DNA of 64,000 nucleotides from the NCBI RefSeq assembly GCF_002875945.1, contig NZ_MCZK01000102.1, positions 124,001 through 188,000 of the forward strand, written 5' to 3'. Under the pieces are notes generated by a model. That model had not been told where the DNA came from. It was given only the letters and a program-made list of their open reading frames with translations, and did not search any database. Source of the DNA: Vibrio lentus (GTDB lineage: Bacteria; Pseudomonadota; Gammaproteobacteria; Enterobacterales; Vibrionaceae). This document shows positions 43,189 through 51,160 of the stretch, in pieces (position 1 is the stretch's first letter; every line of letters begins with the position of its first letter). The position numbers and the translations under genes were made by a program.

Positions 43189-45341
43189 GCACATTTTGGA
43201 ATCTATGGGCGGTAATTTTAACCTTAATTTTCTTCGTTCTTATGGTGTCCGTTGTCGTTAAATACTGGCGTAGCAATCACCAAGCCGATCAAGACCATAC
43301 CCTTGGCACTTTTGATGGGATTGAGGAAAAAGACGCGCCACCGCCAAAACTACTCTTTGTTAGCTATGCTATTGCCTTCTTAATGTCTGCAGGCTATTTA
43401 GTCCTTTACCCCGGATTAGGGGAATGGGAAGGTTTAGTCGACTGGCAACAAAGCGACGATAAACTCAGTTCACCCAGCACAACGTTAAACGAGCAATTCT
43501 CACAAACAACGGAGACCACCCTCGAAGGGTTGTCTGGCATACCCGAAATAGTGAATAGCGGACAGATCTTGTTCCAAACTCACTGCGCGGCTTGTCATCG
43601 TGACAACGCTCAAGGTCAGAAACACTTCCCTAACCTTATTGATCAAGAGTGGCTATATGGCGGCAGTGATGAAGCGATCATTCACTCGATAGCCAAAGGG
43701 CGAAATGGTGCGATGCCAGGTTGGAGCGAAATAATGCGCCCAGACGAAGTGGCTAAGGTTTCTTATTACTTAGCCTCACTTAATCAACGTCATACCGATG
43801 TGCCAGAGGTAAAAGTTAAAGTCGGTAAAGAGCTGTTTGTAAAATACTGTTCCTCTTGTCACGCCGATGGTTCTATCGCGAATCCGGCGATTGGCGTCCC
43901 TGACCTTTCAGATGATATCTGGCTGCACGGAGGGAGTATTGAAGAGATACAACACACCATCAACAAAGGCTTGAACAACCTCATGCCTGCGTTCGATAAA
44001 CAGCTTACGGAGAACGAGATACTCGCACTGGGTGCTTACATTCGACATGCGGGCTCAGAGCAGCAACAAAGACTCGCGAACCTAGAAGCTCAGTCCGTTG
44101 AACGTGGTGAATACCTCGCTTATGCCGGTGACTGCGTTGCATGTCATAGTGCCGAAGGTGGCGAACCTTTTGCTGGTGGCTTGCCGTTCGTGACCCCTTT
44201 CGGCACTGTCTACTCAACCAATATTACGCCACACACAACGGAAGGTATAGGGACCTACGACTTTGAAGACTTCCGAGCTGCGCTAGTCGCCGGCAAGGGT
44301 AAGAACGGCTATCTATACCCTGCTATGCCGTACACGTCATATCAGTATCTTACTGACCAAGACATGGTCGACTTGTGGGAATACATGCAGTCAATCACCG
44401 CTGTGCCTCGTCGCAATGATGATAACAGCATGATGTTTCCATCGAACATTCGTCTAGGGCTACTTGGTTGGAATATTGTGTTCATGGACACAGACCCAGT
44501 CGATTATCAAGTACCTGAGGAACTCACAGATAAGGTCGACAACGTTGAGAAATGGCAACAAGGTAAATACTGGGTTGCGGGTCTAGGTCACTGTTCTGAG
44601 TGCCACACGCCACGAAACATTGCCCAAGCTCTGATACCAGAACGTATTTTCCAAGGTAACTTAATTGATGGTTGGAACGCGCCCGATATCACGGCCAATG
44701 AGTTGTATATCGATGGTTGGGATGAGGCGACACTCACCGACTTCTTACACACAGGTCACTCAGACAAAGGGACGGCTTTTGCGGGCATGGCAGACGTAGT
44801 GAAAAACAGCCTAAGTTTGATGACGCGTGAAGATATCGAGTCGATGTCCTACTACCTACTCAGTGGTGATATCAACAACACCATCAGCAGTGACGCCGTT
44901 CCGTTGCAGCCTAAAGGGTTTGATGAAGACTCTTACGCGACTGACATTTATGCCACTTACCGCCAAACGTGTGGGGCCTGCCATGGTGACGATGGTAAGG
45001 GGCGAGACCCTATCGCGCCGACATTGTTGAACAACGGCATCATCATGCACAGTGACCCATTCAACACCATCGCGGTAACCGTGCGCGGTCTACAACCCAC
45101 CTATCTCGACAAAGACAGAAACTTCATGCCAATGGCAAGCTTTGAAGATGTCTTGTCGGATCAAAGACTGGCTGAGTTGATCACCTTCGTGCGATTGCAC
45201 CTTGGAGATAGAGAAGAGCCAGTGACGGCAGAGCACGTGCGAGAAGTAAGAGAAACGCTTGAAGCTGCAGGTTACGCTGGAGGGTTACACACCACACCTG
45301 AAATGTACGAAAGTCGAGATAAGAACATCAACATTCGTTAG
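43185..45341 (+). CDS. ccoP: Five-haem CcoP fused to a dehydrogenase-type cytochrome
   Basis: 718 residues, more than twice usual CcoP length. Residues 1-80: two TM helices (LWAVILTLIFFVLMVSVVV; LLFVSYAIAFLMSAGYLVLYPGLGEW), as in CcoP. Then two cytochrome c domains (CAACH at 134, CSSCH at 222), which make up normal CcoP. A C-terminal extension carries three more haems (CVACH 317, CSECH 470, CGACH 596) with the order and motifs (GGLPFVTPFGTVYSTNITP, DIESMSYYLLSGD) of the tri-haem cytochrome subunit of membrane alcohol/gluconate/sorbitol dehydrogenases. This would let a periplasmic dehydrogenase feed electrons straight into the oxidase. No dehydrogenase is encoded nearby. Confidence 0.85.
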   Translation: MSTFWNLWAVILTLIFFVLMVSVVVKYWRSNHQADQDHTLGTFDGIEEKDAPPPKLLFVSYAIAFLMSAGYLVLYPGLGEWEGLVDWQQSDDKLSSPSTTLNEQFSQTTETTLEGLSGIPEIVNSGQILFQTHCAACHRDNAQGQKHFPNLIDQEWLYGGSDEAIIHSIAKGRNGAMPGWSEIMRPDEVAKVSYYLASLNQRHTDVPEVKVKVGKELFVKYCSSCHADGSIANPAIGVPDLSDDIWLHGGSIEEIQHTINKGLNNLMPAFDKQLTENEILALGAYIRHAGSEQQQRLANLEAQSVERGEYLAYAGDCVACHSAEGGEPFAGGLPFVTPFGTVYSTNITPHTTEGIGTYDFEDFRAALVAGKGKNGYLYPAMPYTSYQYLTDQDMVDLWEYMQSITAVPRRNDDNSMMFPSNIRLGLLGWNIVFMDTDPVDYQVPEELTDKVDNVEKWQQGKYWVAGLGHCSECHTPRNIAQALIPERIFQGNLIDGWNAPDITANELYIDGWDEATLTDFLHTGHSDKGTAFAGMADVVKNSLSLMTREDIESMSYYLLSGDINNTISSDAVPLQPKGFDEDSYATDIYATYRQTCGACHGDDGKGRDPIAPTLLNNGIIMHSDPFNTIAVTVRGLQPTYLDKDRNFMPMASFEDVLSDQRLAELITFVRLHLGDREEPVTAEHVREVRETLEAAGYAGGLHTTPEMYESRDKNINIR

Positions 45342-45360
45342 TCGACAAACAGACCAAGCA

Positions 45361-45390
45361 GGAGGCCAAATTCAGGCCTCCTCTTTGTTT
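45361..45390 (+). terminator. Intrinsic terminator after ccoP
   Basis: 7-bp GC-rich stem GGAGGCC / GGCCTCC, then a T-rich tract. Confidence 0.88.
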
Positions 45391-45654
45391 TTTAATAGAG
45401 CGGGTTTTTAATAGAACAGTTTTTAATAGAACGCTCTCCAATACAACGGTGTTTTAGTACAGACGAGCTTTGATACAACCGTGTTTTTGATATTCTAATC
45501 ACACCCAATCTCGACACTTTACCCACCAAACGTTTTAACTAACTGATTACATAATAAAGTCAATTCACACATAATGAGATCGATATCCCAGAACAAAGAT
45601 GTGACTAAGTGCATAATCTTCATTATTTTATAAAGATGTACTAAGGGACCGTCT
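45387..45654. other. Spacer with TTTTTAATAGA repeats
   Basis: A 15-17-bp unit built on TTTTTAATAGA recurs three times at 45387-45441, then decays into looser copies (AATACAACGG, GATACAACCG). The rest to 45654 is AT-rich and probably holds the promoter of the next small gene. Confidence 0.65.
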
Positions 45655-45879
45655 ATGGATACAACAACTCTCATCTACGATACATTGGAAGGGTTATCGA
45701 GCGCAGAGCCTCAACAGCACGCTCAAATTCGCCAAAATCTATACAACCAATTAGATTTATCATTTGAGAAGCAGTTAGCCTTGTATTCAAATGTCCTAGG
45801 ACCAGCCAGTGCAGGCCGTTTAACAGACCTTGAAAGTGCGGTCGTTTCTGCATGTAAGATTGTTGGTTTGAAAAAATAA
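45655..45879 (+). CDS. Small hypothetical protein, 74 residues
   Basis: ATG behind AAGGGA, helical, soluble, with internal heptad-like spacing (QHAQIRQNLYNQLDLSFEKQLALY). A strong terminator follows 45 bases after the stop. Not recognised as a named family; isolated single gene. Confidence 0.7.
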   Translation: MDTTTLIYDTLEGLSSAEPQQHAQIRQNLYNQLDLSFEKQLALYSNVLGPASAGRLTDLESAVVSACKIVGLKK

Positions 45880-45923
45880 CCCGCCTTGGTACTGAGTATT
45901 TCTTTCTAGGAACCAAAAATTAA

Positions 45924-45952
45924 AACGCTGCGAATTCGCAGCGTTTTTTGTT
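45924..45952 (+). terminator. Intrinsic terminator
   Basis: Perfect 26-bp inverted repeat centred on GAATTC with arms AAAACGCTGC / GCAGCGTTTT, then T-rich. The terminator at 46511 uses nearly the same arms. Confidence 0.9.
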
Positions 45953-45954
45953 TT

Positions 45955-46062
45955 CCTACAACAAAGACTTTCATACAACAAAGACTTTCATACATAAACT
46001 CAAATCTTGACTCTTAACTCCTATCCTATCCTATCCTAGCTTCTAGCTTCTAGCTTCTAGCA
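45955..46062. repeat. Three different short tandem repeats in one spacer
   Basis: A 17-bp unit (CAACAAAGACTTTCATA) twice near 45958, CTATC three times near 46021, and TTCTAGC three times near 46041. The remainder to 46228 appears to be promoter region for the next small gene; nothing else was seen. Confidence 0.75.
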
Positions 46063-46228
46063 GGCAAACCGTATTGATAACGGTTCGCGATAAGTCCAAT
46101 TCTCTCTGTTTTTCAAGTTACACGCATTCTCATTTGGTTAATCTTATGTTCCATTTTTAACAGGTGTGCAACCTCAACAATGGCGCTAATGTTAGTAGCA
46201 CGTTAACCACACATCGGATGGAAGAATC

Positions 46229-46411
46229 ATGAGAGTACTTATTGAATATACACAAACAGGCAAATACCGTGATCATGCGTGGGAAGCACTAACAATTCGT
46301 TCGAAAGGCGAAATTCAAGCTGTGACTCCCTCTTACGCGGCTCAACTTATCGAACAGAACCGCGCCAGCTTATCTACAACTGAGAATCAAGATATCGTCA
46401 TCCAACCTTAA
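46229..46411 (+). CDS. Small hypothetical protein, 60 residues
   Basis: ATG behind GGAAGAA, mixed alpha/beta-looking sequence (MRVLIEYTQTGKYRDHAWEAL...) without TM helix or Cys. Flanked by its own terminator, so probably a real monocistronic gene. Family not recognised. Confidence 0.65.
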   Translation: MRVLIEYTQTGKYRDHAWEALTIRSKGEIQAVTPSYAAQLIEQNRASLSTTENQDIVIQP

Positions 46412-46510
46412 TGAGTTTAGGAACTATCCCTCCCGGTTCTTAAATTCTCTGCTTTACTCGCTTTAGTTATCAATACGATACTGAGCAAAACAGAGTTTGA
46501 TGACATAAAA

Positions 46511-46536
46511 AAAACGCTGCACGGATGCAGCGTTTT
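46511..46536 (+). terminator. Intrinsic terminator
   Basis: 11-bp stem AAAACGCTGCA / TGCAGCGTTTT with a CGGA loop and A/T flanks. Confidence 0.9.
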
Positions 46537-46540
46537 CTTG

Positions 46541-46651
46541 TTTCTAGCGTATCTGATTTCTAACGTAGATAACCTCTAACGTAAAGAGCTTTTGACGTAG
46601 ATAACTTCTAACGTACCTAGCTTTTAACGTAGACAGCTTCCAACGTAAACC
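46541..46651. repeat. 16-17-bp degenerate tandem repeat, about 7 copies
   Basis: Unit close to TTCTAACGTAGATARCT, repeated from just past a terminator to 7 bases before the stop of the convergent peptidase. Confidence 0.8.
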
Positions 46652-46657
46652 GTCTAA

Positions 46658-47950
46658 TTATTTTGGCAGGTTCTCTAACGCTTCAACCATCGTCATTAAA
46701 TTATCGACAATTCGTTCGCCATCAACTCGCAATCCATTGTGTTCATACTCGTTGGTGATCCACGCTTTTGAATTTGGAATATTCGCCAGTGTTTCACGGC
46801 TGTAATCCAGTTCTACGTACATGTCGTCAGCGTAAACGGCGCATGCCATTGGAACGGTATTCTTGCTTAGCTGTTCAGCGTTGTACAAAGTGCCCCAATC
46901 CGATTTTTCAGCCAACATGTTCGCCGCTTCACGCAGTGGCTTCAGCGTTTCTAGTTGGTCGAACATCCATGGGTACACCATTTCTCCAGTAAACCAGAAC
47001 TCGCTACCCGCTTGGTAGTTAAAGTGTGGGTACTGCTCGCGCACTCTGTGTGCAGACCAGTTAGACGCTGTGCCTTGGCAGTAAATCGATTCATGCAAAA
47101 TCGCGTAAATTGGGTTCGTTAGGTAGCCCTGCTCTTGCTGCATTTGATTTAAGAAGCTGTAGCTCAACTGCTTGTTTCCGTTCACTTCCACAAACGCACT
47201 TTCTAGCGTGAAGTACATAGGAAGGTTTGCTTCACCGCCACCAAGATTAATGCCGATCAACTGGAACTGTTCAACGGTGAACACTTGACCGTTTGGCAGT
47301 CTCACATCGTTGTTAAGCAGGTAATCAGAAATCTCACGACACATAGCTTGCGCTTGTGGGAACTGAGCAAAGAAGGCTCTGTTTTTGTCTTCTACACGCT
47401 TATAGGTCGCGCGATACACATCATCAGCTTCGCGTTCGATAGAAGGAATACCGCCCGTGACATAGCAGCGTTGTAAGCTTTGTGGGAACAGCGACAAATA
47501 GCTCAAGGTGCAGAAGCCACCAAAGCTCTGACCAATCGTCGACCATTGTTGAACACCAAACTGCTCACGAATCGCTTCCGCGTCACGAACGATGTTATCG
47601 GCTCTGAAATGCGTTAGGTATTCAGCTTGCTGCTCTGGGGACAGGTGCGCCAAGGTTTCATGGCTGATCACCGTGCTGTTGCCCGTACCACGTTGATCAA
47701 GAAGCAGAACACGGTAGTTTTGCAATGCACGCTTTAGCCAACCTGATTGACCGCTAACACGTGGAGAAGGAAAGCCTGGACCACCTTGAAAGTAGATCAA
47801 CCACGGCAGTTCTTGCGCATCTTTTTCGAGATCAACCAGTTCACGTGCGAAGACTTGGATCTGTTGTCCATCTTTTGCTTGGTAATCGAGTGGCAACTCA
47901 AAAGAGTGCTGACGATACAGGGTGGTTCCATCAATAAAGTTAGCTTGCAC
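46658..47950 (-). CDS. Alpha/beta hydrolase, prolyl aminopeptidase-like (S33)
   Basis: 430 residues. The oxyanion region is LIYFQGGPGFPSPR, the nucleophile elbow is GQSFGGF (Ser), LLLDQRGTGNS is the conserved loop after strand 4, and the catalytic His is likely in NEYEHNGLR. Pattern and length fit the larger proline-iminopeptidase relatives that release N-terminal Pro or other residues from small peptides. Cytoplasmic. GTG start 7 bases after AAGGA; the overlapping ATG is in another frame and stops at once. Confidence 0.85.
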   Translation of the reverse strand: MQANFIDGTTLYRQHSFELPLDYQAKDGQQIQVFARELVDLEKDAQELPWLIYFQGGPGFPSPRVSGQSGWLKRALQNYRVLLLDQRGTGNSTVISHETLAHLSPEQQAEYLTHFRADNIVRDAEAIREQFGVQQWSTIGQSFGGFCTLSYLSLFPQSLQRCYVTGGIPSIEREADDVYRATYKRVEDKNRAFFAQFPQAQAMCREISDYLLNNDVRLPNGQVFTVEQFQLIGINLGGGEANLPMYFTLESAFVEVNGNKQLSYSFLNQMQQEQGYLTNPIYAILHESIYCQGTASNWSAHRVREQYPHFNYQAGSEFWFTGEMVYPWMFDQLETLKPLREAANMLAEKSDWGTLYNAEQLSKNTVPMACAVYADDMYVELDYSRETLANIPNSKAWITNEYEHNGLRVDGERIVDNLMTMVEALENLPK

Positions 47951-48344
47951 GCTTCATTCCTTTTTATCTGATTCTAAAGTCATCGGTACGAATAAAAACG
48001 GCGCCATTTGGCACCTTAGTTAGCAAGATACGCATAGTAGCTTGTAAATGAAACCGTTTGTTTAACATGAATGTGAACGTGCTTCGTTTAATTGTTCAAT
48101 TAACCCTCAACGGGTAACAACATGTGTCAAAACAGTCAGTTTAGAAGGGATTTATCCAGCGAGAAGCCAAAAGAATGAAGTGAAGTAAACCCAAAGCGTG
48201 AGGCAAATAAAAAGAGCTTAACGAGGTGAGGATACGTTAAGCTCTTTGGTTTTATCTGTGTTGATAAACTAACTGGCTTATTTGCCGTTAATCTATCGAA
48301 TCTATTCGTTCTAACAAATCTATCAAATTTAGAGAATCTAGCGA
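47951..48344. other. Intergenic region
   Basis: About 390 bases between same-strand genes: upstream of the peptidase and downstream of the DUF3726 gene, whose terminator lies at 48211-48247. No ORF or repeat was recognised in the rest. Confidence 0.5.
48211..48247 (-). terminator. Intrinsic terminator of the DUF3726 transcript
   Basis: 13-bp stem AAAGAGCTTAACG / CGTTAAGCTCTTT with a T-rich tract on the minus strand. Confidence 0.88.
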
Positions 48345-49082
48345 CTAGGAAGCCGTCAATTCACCTGCACCTTGAGTCGAACGTTGGCTACTTTCGACAA
48401 GAATAGCCGTCGCAGTCTCTTTCAACGCGGCCCACTCTCCATCATCAACTTCAATGCCATCGTTCCACGCTTTCTCTTGAGTTTTAAAAAGCGCTTCCGA
48501 TTCAATGTGTGTTTGGTAGCCATCTGACAAACGTTCGATATCGAAATCCTGGACGGAAAGTTCGATGGTCATATTGTGGATATGTTCGTCCGATGCCAGT
48601 GGCAAATCTGATAAAAACAGTTCTGGAGCTACGCAACCACGGTTAAGAACATACAAAGTGCTCTTAGGGTTAGAACCATTGTCCCAACGTGCGGTACACG
48701 CGATGCCTTTCGCAGCCAGTTTCACAAGCTCGCTGTACGCTAACCAACGGTTGTGACAGTTGTTTAGCTCAATTTTCAGCGTCTTCTTACCGACCATTTT
48801 TTCAATCGAATAGTCCATAATCACGGGAAGGTGACAGGCTAAGCTCGCCTTGTGCAGGTCAACTTCAACGGTATTGTCGCTGCTCACTTGAATGTCTACA
48901 GGGCAATCGTCTTCAAGACCCATAAAGTTGCTCGCATTGTTAAAATGACGAACTCCATCCAAACCGACCATTTGTAAATCTGCCACCATGTTCGCTATTA
49001 CATCGGCTTCACCACATGTACGACGCATACCCAAAAAGGCTTTATTGACGGCCGCTACCAGTTCATTGTGAGAAACGATCAT
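48345..49082 (-). CDS. DUF3726 protein
   Basis: 245 residues, soluble. MIVSHNELVAAVNKAFLGMRRTCGEADVIANMVADLQMVGLDGV is a malate/lactate-dehydrogenase-2-like helical N-terminus, as typical for DUF3726 proteins; the function is unknown. Its ATG overlaps the stop of the 603-residue protein by 4 bases, so the two are translated together. Last gene of the putative catabolic locus. Confidence 0.75.
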   Translation of the reverse strand: MIVSHNELVAAVNKAFLGMRRTCGEADVIANMVADLQMVGLDGVRHFNNASNFMGLEDDCPVDIQVSSDNTVEVDLHKASLACHLPVIMDYSIEKMVGKKTLKIELNNCHNRWLAYSELVKLAAKGIACTARWDNGSNPKSTLYVLNRGCVAPELFLSDLPLASDEHIHNMTIELSVQDFDIERLSDGYQTHIESEALFKTQEKAWNDGIEVDDGEWAALKETATAILVESSQRSTQGAGELTAS

Positions 49083-50890
49083 AACGATTTACCTCCATGT
49101 TGAGCGTTGATATGTGTAGTAGCTTTTTGTGAGTCAGCGAGCTCCGCTTCACTTGGTAATATTGGGAACACCCATTCGTCCTGATGAATCTCATCAAGCA
49201 ATGGCGCACCTTGGAAAAAAGTCACTCGTACCCAGCGATCTGAACGAGGATCAAACTTAGTCGCACCAAACATCGCTAGCTTACAACGCAGTAAGTGCAT
49301 TGGCGGCGAATCTTGGTGCAGCACATTCATTTGAATGTCGCCCATCGCTTTGTTACCTAGCGTCCACACACGGCGCGCGATTGCACGATGCTGCGGCTGT
49401 TTAACAAGGAATTCAGCCAAAGAAAGCTCAGGCGCGAATTGCAATAAAGCGTGGTACAAACGGTAAGCTTGACGTCCGATATCCAACGGCAATTCACGCT
49501 CTTCACCTAGTTCTTCGCCTCGAACACCGAGTCTTGGCTCTTCTTTGTCTTGAGAGCGATACCAGAACCAGTAGTTGTTCTCTGCTTTAGTAAAGTCAGT
49601 CGTGATCGCCCAACGGTACTTTTCTTCTAATACAACCAGAAGATCTTGAATCTTTTTGCCGCTAGGAAGCGACAGTGTTTCGCTGCAATTCATTTGCTCT
49701 TGATGGGCGTCCACTAATTCTGGGTACAATTCCATCAAGCATGAGATAAGGATTTCTTGGGCTTCCATACTCATTTGCTTAGATTGCTCGACTAACTGCG
49801 CCCATGTATCACACTGGCTGACAGACGTTTCTAGCGATTGCTCTGTTGCTTTCAAATCATCAACAGCGGCTTTGTTCAGCTCTTGCTGTGTTTCATTGAT
49901 GGTAACGACTTGTTCTAAATGACAAATCGCTTTTTTAACTAACGTACGTAGTGGCTCGATCAACGCCGTATCAGTCTGACTGGACAACACGTCCGCCAAT
50001 GCATGTTCACGGGTTGTCATCCACTGATCGACAATACTTGGGTGGTTAATCAGGTAAGGGGCCATGCCTAAACCTGTCGCGTTACCAACGCCTAGGTAGC
50101 GTTGTAATCCACGGTGTAAAGCAATCGCTTGTTCACCGCCTTGTTGTTCGGCTAGGTAATGAACCCAATCTAGGCTGAACTCACGCAGCATATAAACCGC
50201 GCACATTTGAGCGCTAAACGACTGATTAAAATCTTCATTTTTCTCTAAGATTTTGAAGTCAGCAATGCCAAATTTACCATTACCGTAAACTGCAGTAGTT
50301 CGTAGGATGTAGCCCACTTCAGCCAATTCTTTAGGTGTTGGTTGAACACCTTTAGCCAAGTGACTAACGATATGTTCAAACACACGTACACTTTTATTGG
50401 CACGCGCTAAAACAAGCACATTGTTAGGATTACGGCCTGCTTCTTGAAGCGGTACATTCGCACGAAGTCTTTCAAGTAGGGTGACATCAACATCACCAAG
50501 AACAAGCGCAAACGTTACGTCCCACTTTTCAGCAATTACACGGTCATTTCGTTCGTCGTCTGCAATTTCATCGCAAAAAACAACCAAATGATAAACATGG
50601 TTTGGCGTCGCTAGCTTATAGATAACGTGACCAAAACCCTGAGCGTCTAATTGCCACTCATGCTTAGTCACTTTCCACTCTTGCTGCGCCATTTTACGAA
50701 TCAGAGTTCTTACGAAGCTGATGCGTGTTTGGTGCATAGCACCTAGCCTTTCCGGTGCCATGACGACTGTTGCGTCACGTAATGCTGATTCAGTGTAGGT
50801 AGAACGATGTGCATCCATTTTGCTCACCACCTTATAGTTATAGGATTTTGCTAGCCATTCAGAACCGATCGTTGCCGTCATTTGAAGCAT
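49079..50890 (-). CDS. Conserved hypothetical protein, 603 residues
   Basis: Soluble, no signal peptide or TM helix, no motif I can assign. Landmarks: HVIYKLATPNHVYHLVVFCDE; a central QSFSAQMCAVYMLREFSLDWVHYL; a helical, possibly coiled region near 330-400; a C-terminal FGATKFDPRSDRWVRVTFFQGAP. Coupled to the DUF3726 gene by a 4-base overlap and preceded by a structured 270-base region. Its neighbours (BCCT transporter, M19-like protein, aldehyde dehydrogenase, RidA) suggest a catabolic enzyme or accessory factor, which is inference only. Confidence 0.65.
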   Translation of the reverse strand: MLQMTATIGSEWLAKSYNYKVVSKMDAHRSTYTESALRDATVVMAPERLGAMHQTRISFVRTLIRKMAQQEWKVTKHEWQLDAQGFGHVIYKLATPNHVYHLVVFCDEIADDERNDRVIAEKWDVTFALVLGDVDVTLLERLRANVPLQEAGRNPNNVLVLARANKSVRVFEHIVSHLAKGVQPTPKELAEVGYILRTTAVYGNGKFGIADFKILEKNEDFNQSFSAQMCAVYMLREFSLDWVHYLAEQQGGEQAIALHRGLQRYLGVGNATGLGMAPYLINHPSIVDQWMTTREHALADVLSSQTDTALIEPLRTLVKKAICHLEQVVTINETQQELNKAAVDDLKATEQSLETSVSQCDTWAQLVEQSKQMSMEAQEILISCLMELYPELVDAHQEQMNCSETLSLPSGKKIQDLLVVLEEKYRWAITTDFTKAENNYWFWYRSQDKEEPRLGVRGEELGEERELPLDIGRQAYRLYHALLQFAPELSLAEFLVKQPQHRAIARRVWTLGNKAMGDIQMNVLHQDSPPMHLLRCKLAMFGATKFDPRSDRWVRVTFFQGAPLLDEIHQDEWVFPILPSEAELADSQKATTHINAQHGGKSL

Positions 50891-50928
50891 TCGTTGTTAC
50901 AGTATGCTGGTTAGCTTTCACGTTATGC

Positions 50929-51130
50929 GGGGCAAGCGAGCTCGCCCCTTATTATTTGTCCTGACTAGATCGATTGACCTAAATACTTTGCCGTCCGGTG
51001 TATCTTCACCAGTACGGGTTTGCTGTTCCTTTCGGAATTTTTGCATCAACCTTCTTTCGAAGGCTGATTTATTCTTATTTAATCAGTTTCTTGTTTTACA
51101 GGGCTCTTGTCTTACAGAGCCCTTTTCTTT
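50929..51130. ncRNA. Candidate structured RNA or leader with several hairpins
   Basis: A noncoding interval between the BCCT stop and the 603-residue gene. Stems: 50929-50948 (GGGGC/GCCCC), 50991-51017 (CCGT..GGTG / CACC..ACGG), 51026-51037 (TTCC/GGAA), 51050-51063 (CCTTC/GAAGG). On the minus strand the last two loops are both GAAA tetraloops, and GCAAA occurs on either side of one of them, favouring a folded minus-strand leader. On the plus strand 51100-51130 is a good terminator (AGGGCTCT / AGAGCCCT plus TTTTCTTT), favouring a plus-strand small RNA. It matches no riboswitch class that I know. Confidence 0.4.
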
Positions 51131-51160
51131 AAAAAATCTGCTCTTTAAAAAGCCTGCTCT

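Noticed and set aside
50929..51060. c-di-GMP-I riboswitch in the structured region
   Set aside because: GCAAA motifs and a GAAA loop are shared, but the conserved GGUAGGUAGC-type segment and the second helix pattern are absent.
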